The notes under the pieces: generated by a model
What the model was told of the DNA's origin: nothing
The model's input: the letters and a program-made list of their open reading frames with translations, nothing else
Database searches by the model: none
Position numbers and translations under genes: made by a program
Assembly: GCA_017526725.1 (NCBI GenBank)
Contig: JAFXRA010000146.1
Coordinates: 1 to 6,965 of the forward strand
DNA from: Candidatus Rifleibacteriota bacterium
GTDB taxonomy: Bacteria; Riflebacteria; Ozemobacteria; Ozemobacterales; Ozemobacteraceae
Reading direction: 5' to 3'
DNA length: 6,965 bases
Shown: piece after piece, positions 1 to 6,153 of the stretch
Layout of the letters: each line of letters starts with the position of its first letter
Position numbering within the stretch: the first letter of the stretch is position 1

Positions 1-518
1 AAGAAGAAGGAGAAGAAGGTGAAGAAGGAGAAAAGCCTGAAGGAGAACAAGGGACAGAAACTGGTGAATTAGCTTCAGGAACAACCGATGTCAATGCTTC
101 AGATAGCCAACCTTTAGACAATCCTTTAAAAGACGACCCAATTATGAAGGATTACTTTCAGTTGACAAGAAATCCTTTTGAAACCTCTCCTTATGCTCAG
201 TTGGTTGAAAAATTGAGAATAGAAGCAGAATTAGCCGCTCGTCCTAAGGAAGAAATTAAAGAAGAAATCATAGTTCCTAAAATAATGAACGCAAGATTTA
301 CTGGAACAATAGAAACAGCCAGAGGTCCAAAAGCCATAGTAGATGGCAGTCTCTATGAAAAGGGCAATGAACTTAACGGATGTATAGTTAAAGAAATAAA
401 AATGAATATGATTTTACTAGAATCCGGCACAGAAAAGTGGCTGCTTCCCAAAACAGGCGTAGATATTCATATAGACCCAGAAACAGGAAATTATTCAGTT
501 ACAGATAATTTTGACTAG
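1..518 (+). CDS. GspC/PilP-like periplasmic partner of the secretin (5' end outside the window)
   Basis: The reading frame is open from the window edge (first whole codon at 3) to TAG at 516-518, so about 171 C-terminal residues are visible. The ATG at 144 is probably internal, because the upstream codons are also protein-like: three Glu-Glu-Gly units, then an acidic Gly/Thr/Ser/Asp linker. An NPF motif (LTRNPFETSP, about 165-195) recalls the DPF-type motif before the folded part of PilP/GspC proteins. A compact beta-rich segment (about 288-455) follows the HR-domain pattern: F-x-G-T-I, then A-I-V, Y-x-x-G-x-x-L-x-G, I-V-x-x-I, I-L-L-E. In PilP and GspC this domain lies in the periplasm and contacts the N0 domain of the secretin. 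A secretin gene two genes downstream supports the assignment. The family call is by pattern, not by search, and PilP versus GspC is undecided. The N-terminal membrane anchor expected for this family would lie outside the window. Confidence 0.6.
   Translation, partial: EEGEEGEEGEKPEGEQGTETGELASGTTDVNASDSQPLDNPLKDDPIMKDYFQLTRNPFETSPYAQLVEKLRIEAELAARPKEEIKEEIIVPKIMNARFTGTIETARGPKAIVDGSLYEKGNELNGCIVKEIKMNMILLESGTEKWLLPKTGVDIHIDPETGNYSVTDNFD
3..29 (+). repeat. Three 9-bp tandem units encoding Glu-Glu-Gly
   Basis: Units of GAAGAAGG(A/T) lie at 3-11, 12-20 and 21-29, in frame with the first gene, followed by a degenerate GAA AAG. The array may continue upstream of the window. It encodes a flexible acidic linker before the HR-like domain and could vary in copy number by slippage. 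Confidence 0.75.
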
Positions 519-563
519 ATTGCGTCAGCAATCATCCCACAGAGGCTTTAGCCTCGTCCCACA
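518..563 (+). repeat. Two tandem hairpins, each followed by TCCCACA
   Basis: Hairpin 1 is GATTGC-GTCA-GCAATC (518-533, perfect 6-bp stem) and begins at the last base of the stop codon of the first gene. Hairpin 2 is GAGGC-TTTA-GCCTC (542-555, perfect 5-bp stem; 6 bp if the inner T-A closes). The same heptamer TCCCACA follows each, at 535-541 and 557-563, spaced 22 bp. No T-tract follows either hairpin, so this is not a standard intrinsic terminator. The hairpin-plus-spacer duplication looks like a dispersed palindromic (REP-like) element or an mRNA-end stabiliser. That role is inference. Confidence 0.5.
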
Positions 564-640
564 ACACAAATATCATTTCTCTATTTCTTTAAAAGCGGAC
601 AGTTTGCTTGCTCTCCGCTCTACTGCTCTGTGCACTCATT

Positions 641-724
641 TCTTAATTCTTCTATCTTCTATCTTACATCTTATATCTTATATCTTAAATCTTAAATCTT
701 AAATCTTACATCTTAAATCTTTCA
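641..724 (+). repeat. Twelve-unit heptamer tandem array (consensus TCTTAAA)
   Basis: The 84 bp divide exactly into twelve 7-mers: TCTTAAT, TCTTCTA twice, TCTTACA, TCTTATA twice, TCTTAAA three times, TCTTACA, TCTTAAA, TCTTTCA. Every unit begins TCTT or TCTTT-like and variation is confined to the last three bases. The reading frame across it (511-702) is low-complexity and has no likely product, so I treat it as non-coding. Heptamer arrays of this kind (STRR-like) are known from cyanobacteria and some other bacteria. The array ends 23 bp before the lipoprotein ATG and could influence its promoter. The rest of the 519-747 gap holds only the paired hairpins and an AT-rich stretch. Confidence 0.85.
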
Positions 725-737
725 AAAAAAAATCCGA

Positions 738-743
738 TATACT
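738..743 (+). promoter_or_regulatory. Possible -10 box (TATACT) just before the lipoprotein gene
   Basis: TATACT matches TATAAT at five of six positions and lies 4 bp before the ATG at 748. A transcript from it would start at or just inside the start codon, giving a leaderless mRNA at best. No good -35 is present; the heptamer array occupies that position (TTAAAT at 713-718 is a poor match). In an AT-rich gap this could be chance. Confidence 0.2.
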
Positions 744-747
744 GAAT

Positions 748-1248
748 ATGAAAAAAATCAGAAGAATATTATTTTTTGCATTCCTGCTATTAGCCGCCTT
801 TATAAACGTAGGATGCGATAAAAACGGGTTTTACCCTGCCTCAGATATTCAAATAACTAAGGCAGAGCCTTTTAATATACTTCCATCAAATGCTGATTTT
901 GATTCCATTGAAGACGGCGTGATTACAGCCAAACTTCTTAATTCTATTCCGTGCGAACTTGTAAGTTATGACTTAACTTATAGAACAGTATTAAATGAAC
1001 CAATAGACAGTCTGACTATAACAGATATTCCCATAAATATTCCTTTTGCTGAAGCCGGTACAGAAACAAGTATTACATTAAAACCATATCAAAAACAGGT
1101 TTTAGATTTATTTAACAATACTACTTCTAATATTTCACCGATTAGAGCAACGGTTACATTACACTTTAGAGACGTAAATAAAAATGAAGTAATAAGAAAT
1201 GCATCTTTTTTACTATATAAATATATAGACACATCTACGAGCGAATAA
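748..1248 (+). CDS. Small lipoprotein between the HR-domain protein and the secretin; candidate pilotin or accessory subunit
   Basis: This is a 166-residue protein. It has a basic start (KKIRR), a hydrophobic core (residues 7-19) and a lipobox-like N-V-G-C with Cys23 as the probable acylated residue. The -3 position is Asn rather than the usual Leu, so the lipobox is imperfect. Asp24 at +2 would signal inner-membrane retention under E. coli Lol rules, which may not apply here. The mature part (about 30-160) alternates short beta-like strands with Thr/Ile-rich segments, including a TVTLHF strand, and could be an Ig-like or LEA-type beta sandwich; I do not recognise the family. It ends 3 bp before the secretin ATG, so the two are almost certainly co-transcribed. 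Position suggests help with secretin targeting or assembly, as pilotins do, but known pilotins are not visibly similar. No Shine-Dalgarno site precedes the ATG, only an A-tract and GATATACTGAAT. Confidence 0.65.
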   Translation: MKKIRRILFFAFLLLAAFINVGCDKNGFYPASDIQITKAEPFNILPSNADFDSIEDGVITAKLLNSIPCELVSYDLTYRTVLNEPIDSLTITDIPINIPFAEAGTETSITLKPYQKQVLDLFNNTTSNISPIRATVTLHFRDVNKNEVIRNASFLLYKYIDTSTSE

Positions 1249-1251
1249 ATA

Positions 1252-3363
1252 ATGATTGTCTTAGATAAAAAACTGAATCAGATATTACTCCTAACTTTAG
1301 TGTTAGGAGCTTTTGCTGTTCCCGTATATTCTCAAAACTGGCAAAGAGTAAATAACAGGCAGAGAACAAACTACAATAATAAAAGTTCAATTCCTAGAGC
1401 TGGGAATAGACAGGTTCAACGCAGCAATTCAGTTCGACAAGGCTATAATACCAATAACCCTATCAATACTGCTATTAATGGAAGAGGCTCTGTAAGTTAT
1501 CCAACACAGCCAGCAACCGAAACATCTTTTTACCCAACAATAAGAACTGATATTACAGAACCTTATCCCAACAATAACTACCAGTCTGGTTGGGCAGAAT
1601 TAGGTAATGGGGCAATTATAAGACAAGGCAATAATCTTTCCAATTCTTATAATCAGCAGGAAAATAAACTTTCTCCAGAAGTCTTAGAAACAATAAGACA
1701 ATTGAAAGCAGAATATGCAGAACCAGAAGCTATGTATCAAATGGCTCCAGTTCAAACTCAAGCTCCAAATCCAGAGCCTCAGCCCAAAACAGCTATTACA
1801 CCTAAAAAATCCAACAGTCTTATTGCCCCAAATTCAGATAAGTCTGCTAAAAATAATCAAACTGGCAAAGATATTCAGAGATCATCTATATCATTTCCTC
1901 CGAATAAAAACATCAAAATAAAATCTTTAGATTTCAGACAAACTGATGTTGCAGATGCTTTACGCTCACTTGCCAGAATCATCAATATAAACTTAATGCT
2001 AGGAAACGGTGTCAGCGGCAAAACGGTTACTGTTTTATTCAATGATGTCACAATGGAAGAAGCATTCAACACACTTCTTGTTAATTTCGACCTCTCCTTT
2101 TCATGGGAAGGAAAAATCTTGAGAATTTTCCCTTCTAATGAAGCACCTACTTTCACAAGAATATTCAGTATTCAACATACCAATGCCGTAGAAATTCAGC
2201 CTATGATTGCCAGACTTATGTCGGAAAAAGGCAAATCTGAATTAGACAGTCGAACAAACTCAATAATAGTTACTGATACCTTGGCAAAACTCACTGAAAT
2301 AGAAAATATGCTTCCTCAGATTGATGTTCAGGAAACAGGCCTTGAAATAACATCAAGACCTGTCACAGAAGTTTTTTATTTGAATTATGCAGATGCAAGC
2401 ACTATCACAGAAGCAATTCAAATGCTCTCTGAAGGAGCTAAGATAAAGGAATTTTCATCTAGCGCAGCTTCCCAGGCTGGTGCTGCAGGCGGCACCACTA
2501 CAGGCCGTATGGATATGATGATAATTACTGATACCTTGACAAATCTGGATAGAATAAGAGAACTTATAGACAAGTTAGATGTTCCTCCTATTCAGGTAAC
2601 AATAGATGCTCATATTTATGAAATAGACAAAAATAAAGAAGAACAAATGGGCGTTAACTGGCAGAAGAACATTCCTGTTGCAGGAATGACTGAGTCCAAT
2701 CTTTTTACCGCTACAATTGCTCCTATGAGTGATACTGCTGGTGGAACCGGTGTATTTAGATTTGGTAGTCTGGATGTTAATCAGTTTACAGCAGTTTTAT
2801 CAATGTTAAATACAGGAAGTTTCGCTAAGGTTCTTAGCAATCCAGTTATTACAACATTAAATAACAGATCAGCAAATATTACTGTTGGTCAGGCAATCTC
2901 TTACATATCTGCTTCAACAGTCAGCGAAGGCGGCCAGGTTTCAAACGAAGTCTCTCAAGCTAACGCCAATATATCTCTTGATGTTACTCCATCTGTAACA
3001 GGAAACGACGAAGTATTTCTTGATATAACTCCAAATATATCAAGCGTATTAGGTTACACAACTCTCGGCGGCAACTCTACTCCAAACCTAAGCAATAGAA
3101 GTGCCAAAACACAGGTTATTTGTAAAAATAACCACACAATAGTAATTGGTGGTATGATAAAAACAGATAAAAACGAATCAGTAAACAAAGTTCCTATTCT
3201 TGGAAATCTGCCGGGAATTGGAAAATTATTCCAGAGCAGAACAACTAAAGAAAGCAGAACTGAGCTCATAATCTTTATTACACCACATATAGTCAAAGAA
3301 AAAGTAGCAAAACATAACTCCTCTGTTTTAAATGCTACCCCAAGATTGTCATTAAATAGATAA
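1252..3363 (+). CDS. Secretin (GspD/PilQ-type outer-membrane channel)
   Basis: This 703-residue protein would form the multimeric outer-membrane gate of a type IV pilus or type II secretion machine. A Sec signal peptide spans residues 1-27, with likely cleavage after VYS. A Gln/Asn/Pro-rich low-complexity region covers about 28-215. An N0/STN-type domain follows at about 221-295 (opening IKIKSLDFRQTDVADALRSL), then two N1-like modules at about 301-360 (IIVTDT near the end) and 374-443 (MMIITDT). The second holds a Ser/Ala/Gly/Thr-rich insert. The secretin barrel domain is about 449-681 and contains VLSNPVITTLNNRSA, the signature VPILGNLPGIGKLF at 647-660 and the closing strand ELIIFITPHIV. 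A 22-residue tail follows. No PilQ AMIN domain is evident and only two N1 repeats are seen where GspD usually has three, so the subfamily is uncertain. It is 3 bp from the lipoprotein gene and ends just before a strong terminator. No Shine-Dalgarno site is visible. Confidence 0.93.
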   Translation: MIVLDKKLNQILLLTLVLGAFAVPVYSQNWQRVNNRQRTNYNNKSSIPRAGNRQVQRSNSVRQGYNTNNPINTAINGRGSVSYPTQPATETSFYPTIRTDITEPYPNNNYQSGWAELGNGAIIRQGNNLSNSYNQQENKLSPEVLETIRQLKAEYAEPEAMYQMAPVQTQAPNPEPQPKTAITPKKSNSLIAPNSDKSAKNNQTGKDIQRSSISFPPNKNIKIKSLDFRQTDVADALRSLARIININLMLGNGVSGKTVTVLFNDVTMEEAFNTLLVNFDLSFSWEGKILRIFPSNEAPTFTRIFSIQHTNAVEIQPMIARLMSEKGKSELDSRTNSIIVTDTLAKLTEIENMLPQIDVQETGLEITSRPVTEVFYLNYADASTITEAIQMLSEGAKIKEFSSSAASQAGAAGGTTTGRMDMMIITDTLTNLDRIRELIDKLDVPPIQVTIDAHIYEIDKNKEEQMGVNWQKNIPVAGMTESNLFTATIAPMSDTAGGTGVFRFGSLDVNQFTAVLSMLNTGSFAKVLSNPVITTLNNRSANITVGQAISYISASTVSEGGQVSNEVSQANANISLDVTPSVTGNDEVFLDITPNISSVLGYTTLGGNSTPNLSNRSAKTQVICKNNHTIVIGGMIKTDKNESVNKVPILGNLPGIGKLFQSRTTKESRTELIIFITPHIVKEKVAKHNSSVLNATPRLSLNR
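1288..1309 (+). promoter_or_regulatory. Perfect hairpin inside the secretin signal-peptide codons
   Basis: CTCCTAAC (1288-1295) and GTTAGGAG (1302-1309) form a perfect 8-bp stem with a 6-nt loop, followed by CTTTTG. It begins 37 nt into the secretin gene. It could act as a weak attenuator or a translation pause, or be a chance result of a Leu-rich signal sequence. Function is not shown. Confidence 0.35.
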
Positions 3364-3382
3364 GCTTTCAACACACAAAAAC

Positions 3383-3411
3383 TTGCAAAGTAAACAACAA
3401 ATCCTTAGAAT
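3383..3411 (+). promoter_or_regulatory. Sigma-70-like promoter overlapping the secretin terminator
   Basis: TTGCAA (3383-3388, 4 of 6 matches to TTGACA) and TAGAAT (3406-3411, 5 of 6 matches to TATAAT) are separated by exactly 17 bp. Transcription would start near 3418, in the loop of the terminator hairpin, giving a leader of about 23 nt before the TTG start of the HEAT-repeat gene. The -10 lies within the left arm of the terminator stem. Confidence 0.5.
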
Positions 3412-3436
3412 ATATATAAGTATTCTAGGGATTTTT
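3399..3436 (+). terminator. Rho-independent terminator of the secretin module
   Basis: The left arm 3399-3412 pairs with the right arm 3421-3434: 14 bp with one G-T wobble (3405 with 3428), and an 8-nt loop (TATATAAG). A T-run (3432-3436) overlaps the base of the stem and ends it. It starts 35 bp after the secretin stop. Its right arm contains AGGGA, which is also the only plausible ribosome-binding site for the next gene. Confidence 0.8.
3427..3431 (+). promoter_or_regulatory. Probable ribosome-binding site (AGGGA) inside the terminator right arm
   Basis: AGGGA lies 9 nt before the TTG at 3441, which is acceptable spacing. It would be paired in a read-through transcript from the secretin module. 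It would be free in a transcript starting near 3418, which lacks the left arm. It supports the TTG start because an in-frame TAG at 3426-3428 leaves no upstream alternative. Confidence 0.45.
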
Positions 3437-3440
3437 AGTT

Positions 3441-5591
3441 TTGTCTGAACAAACAAATGAACAATTATTAATAGAACAATTAAGTTCCGATAAAAGGAGC
3501 TTAAGAATTCAGGCTGTTGTCAAGTTAACCCGAATAGGGAAAACAGAAGCAGCTCTAGATGCTCTGTCAAATTTAGCCTCAAAAGGTGACAGAGAAGAGT
3601 CTTTTTTTGCCTCTCAAGCTATAGCTAAAATATCCCAAAAACTTGCTTTTAAAGAGGGGAAGCCATCAATTACAGCCGTAGTACCGCCAACTGAGCAGGT
3701 TTCAGAAAACAATCAAATCATTTCAGAAAATCACAGTTTTATTTCAAGTGACTTTCTTTCTGTAGATAAAGAAAAAGCCCCTCTTCTACTGCAAATAATA
3801 AGAACCAAACCAGAAGTATTGCCCGAAGATGTTTTGCCCTCTGTCGGTGTCTTCTTAGGGAAATATGGTGACATCTCTGATAGTGAATTTATTCAAAATT
3901 ATCTTATAAAACATCAGGATAACCTGACTCTGCCGTATATAAGCGCAGCCGAAAAAATAGATTCTAAGATTCTTTATCCGGTTTTACCTTACTTATTAGC
4001 TAGTAAAGAATCGTTGGTCCGCTCTAGAGCAGTAATGGCTTTAAGGAAAATAGACCAGACAGAAGCAGAAAGACATTTTTTACATTTTCTAGCTTCAACA
4101 AAAGCTGAAGATAGATTAGCAGCACTAGAAATCAGCTTTTTATTCCCTTTTGATAGAGTCAAAAGCTATATTATTGCATTAATTCAGGAAGAAAAAGACA
4201 CAGATGTTTTTAAAGCCTGCGCAACAGTTTTAGCGTCAAATCCATCATTAGAAATAGCTCTAAAAATATTAGATGTTTTAGAATCAGCACCTCCAGAACA
4301 ACGAAAGCCTATAACAGCTTTATTCAATATTGTTTGCGCAGCTATAAAATCTGCAAAGATACTTCCGCCTAATGAAGCAACCCCTCAAGCCTTAGTTTCA
4401 ACATGGAAGCAGCAGAGACTGAAAAAATTCTTAAATGATTTGGAAATTCAGCTCTGTACAACGACTGGCCCCAAAAGGGAAGCTATTATAAACTGGATAG
4501 ACAAAAACAAATCAATTCCTGACGTTGCAGAATTTCTAGACAAACTTGCTTTGAATCCGCAAACAGAAGATGTTTATCAGCGTTTAACTGGAAATACCTC
4601 TGTCGATGAAATGGTTTTGCCTTCAATAGATTCTTTATTTGTTGATAAAGACCATTCTGAACCGGCAACTTCTGTAAATCCAACGAAAAAAGTTGAAAAA
4701 CAGAAGCCGCCAGTTCCAATAATTAACAAACAAGAAAGTATAGAAAAGAATCAAGAATCTTCATTGCCACCATTACAATCCACACAGCAGGATTCAAATC
4801 AAAATGTTTTAAATACTCAATCAGAAGAGAAAGAAGTATCTTCTCAAGAAACATCTGCTTCAGAACAATCTGTTCCCTCTCTTATTGAACCTCAAGATGC
4901 TGTTAAAGAAAAACCTGTTATTAGTGAAGAAAGAAAAGAGGTTCTTCGTCTTAAACGTCTGGAATTGCAACAATTTATGGACGAAAAACATAAGATTACA
5001 GAAATGGCAGAAGACTCAAGTATTGCACCTGCTATAAGAGCAGAAGCTTTAAATCTATTATTAAAATACGCTCCTAGTGTTAAAATAAAGAGTTTGGGTA
5101 TCAATGCACTCGAGGAGAAAGACAGCAGACTGCAAGCTGTTGGTTTCAAAATATTAGAAAGAGTAGCTCCAGAAAAACTAAAAGTAAAATTACCAGATTT
5201 ATTGCTTTCCACTGACACAAATATCAGAGTTCGAGCTATTAGATTTGGTTTAAAGGTTGACAGCAATCAGGCTATTCAAGCTCTGGAAAAACTAATTTCA
5301 TCGAAAGATCAGAACCATCGTTCATATGCTATAAGTTGTCTAGCTTTATGTCCATTTGAATCAGTATATATAATCTTAATCAAGGCTCTGCAGGAAGAAC
5401 AACATCCGCTTGTCGCAAAACAAATTATAGCAATTTTACTAAGTAATCCTGACAGCACTATTCTTTCAGCTCTAGATACAATAAGTTCAAAAATAACAGA
5501 GCCTGGTCTTGAAATGATTATTTCTCAGGCACGAAATGAATTGGAAGATATAATAAATACTCTTCCCTCACTCAAAGACAAAGCAAATTAG
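3441..5591 (+). CDS. HEAT-repeat protein, probably the N-terminal part of a longer membrane-anchored protein
   Basis: This 716-residue alpha-helical repeat protein has no signal peptide, so it is likely cytoplasmic and a scaffold for protein contacts; its specific partner is unknown. Helical repeats occur at about 12-70 (for example LRIQAVVKLTRIG) and 112-370 (SLVRSRAVMALRKID is a typical HEAT helix pair). A Ser/Gln/Glu/Pro-rich disordered linker covers about 400-494, and a second HEAT block covers about 520-710 (for example NIRVRAIRFGLKV). Start choice: TTG at 3441 is the only usual start after the in-frame TAG at 3426, and the next in-frame ATG is about 200 codons on. The frame stops with TAG at 5589-5591, and protein-like coding continues at once in the -1 frame. 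One extra A in the AAA at 5585-5587 would continue it to 6145 (901 residues). The gene may therefore be frameshifted, mis-assembled or truly separate. Confidence 0.82.
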   Translation: MSEQTNEQLLIEQLSSDKRSLRIQAVVKLTRIGKTEAALDALSNLASKGDREESFFASQAIAKISQKLAFKEGKPSITAVVPPTEQVSENNQIISENHSFISSDFLSVDKEKAPLLLQIIRTKPEVLPEDVLPSVGVFLGKYGDISDSEFIQNYLIKHQDNLTLPYISAAEKIDSKILYPVLPYLLASKESLVRSRAVMALRKIDQTEAERHFLHFLASTKAEDRLAALEISFLFPFDRVKSYIIALIQEEKDTDVFKACATVLASNPSLEIALKILDVLESAPPEQRKPITALFNIVCAAIKSAKILPPNEATPQALVSTWKQQRLKKFLNDLEIQLCTTTGPKREAIINWIDKNKSIPDVAEFLDKLALNPQTEDVYQRLTGNTSVDEMVLPSIDSLFVDKDHSEPATSVNPTKKVEKQKPPVPIINKQESIEKNQESSLPPLQSTQQDSNQNVLNTQSEEKEVSSQETSASEQSVPSLIEPQDAVKEKPVISEERKEVLRLKRLELQQFMDEKHKITEMAEDSSIAPAIRAEALNLLLKYAPSVKIKSLGINALEEKDSRLQAVGFKILERVAPEKLKVKLPDLLLSTDTNIRVRAIRFGLKVDSNQAIQALEKLISSKDQNHRSYAISCLALCPFESVYIILIKALQEEQHPLVAKQIIAILLSNPDSTILSALDTISSKITEPGLEMIISQARNELEDIINTLPSLKDKAN

Positions 5592-6145
5592 AACCAATAA
5601 AATTCTCTGATATTTCACCTAATACAGAAGAAAGCAAACCTTATTCAGTAGAAAACGTAAGAAAAATTGCAAAAGAAAAGAATGCAAAAAAGGATGAAAC
5701 CAAACTAAGTATTTCAGCGATAATTCTCGCTTTTCTAGCAAGTATTATTAATAATCCTGTTAATCTAATTACCACACTTCTTGTCATTATTATAGTATTA
5801 GGGTCTATAGTAGCTTTTACAACAGAAAAGAAAACGATAACAGTATCAAAACAGCAGCAAGGTTCCAGAGCAAAGGAACGAACAATTACAAGAGCTAACA
5901 GCAGCAAAATTCCTACTACCTTCAGAATGAACAAACCATGCACAATTAATGGAGACATAACCAATATAATATCCGAAACCAGCGTTGTTATTACTCACAG
6001 CGGACGAGAAATAATGGTTAAGTTTAAAGGAAAAGAAGTTAAGGATTTAAAAAAAGGTGATAAAGTTAGTGTAACCTGTATTCCTTATCGAGAAAACCCC
6101 AACGGAATAATACTATCAAATGGAACTAAGATTTCAAAAATATAA
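5540..6145 (+). CDS. Membrane-anchor plus OB-like domain protein without a canonical start; likely 3' part of the HEAT-repeat gene
   Basis: The frame is open from just after TGA at 5537-5539 to TAA at 6143-6145. No ATG, GTG or TTG occurs before ATG 5927, yet the codons from about 5588 are clearly protein-like and the other two forward frames close there. The product has a Pro/Ser/Glu linker, a basic stretch (VRKIAKEKNAKK), then a hydrophobic region at about 5705-5825. That region reads as one long or two short membrane helices separated by NNP, followed by a basic linker. The C-terminal domain (about 5927-6140) has short beta strands and a GD-x-V motif, resembling an OB or similar small barrel; the family is not recognised. 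Starting at ATG 5927 would give only 72 residues and discard the membrane part. Possible explanations are a frameshift from the preceding gene or a rare ATT (5540) or ATA (5597) start. The left boundary is the open-frame limit, not a proven start. Confidence 0.6.
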   Translation: MGRYNKYSSLTQRQSKLEPIKFSDISPNTEESKPYSVENVRKIAKEKNAKKDETKLSISAIILAFLASIINNPVNLITTLLVIIIVLGSIVAFTTEKKTITVSKQQQGSRAKERTITRANSSKIPTTFRMNKPCTINGDITNIISETSVVITHSGREIMVKFKGKEVKDLKKGDKVSVTCIPYRENPNGIILSNGTKISKI

Positions 6146-6153
6146 AAAATTCT

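Noticed and set aside
511..702. Open frame overlapping the gap after the first gene
   Set aside because: It overlaps the stop of the first gene, runs through the hairpins and the heptamer array, and encodes low-complexity Leu/Ser-rich sequence with no ribosome-binding site.
641..724. CRISPR array
   Set aside because: The units are contiguous 7-mers with no spacers, and no cas genes are present.
3054..3374. Minus-strand frame over the end of the secretin
   Set aside because: It lies entirely antisense to the most conserved part of the secretin and has no recognisable product.
5537..5539. TGA recoding as an explanation for the missing start (all five visible stops are TAA or TAG)
   Set aside because: Five stops are too few to infer recoding in an AT-rich genome, and reading through this TGA would only extend the frame antiregister into the HEAT coding region.
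5571..5591. Classical -1 programmed ribosomal frameshift site
   Set aside because: No X-XXY-YYZ heptamer is in register, and no clear downstream stem-loop was seen. The general split-gene finding is kept instead.
5641..5964. Hydrophobic minus-strand frame of 107 codons
   Set aside because: It is antisense to the + strand frame ending at 6145, whose linker, membrane and small-barrel layout is more coherent. The hydrophobicity is the mirror of A-rich codons.
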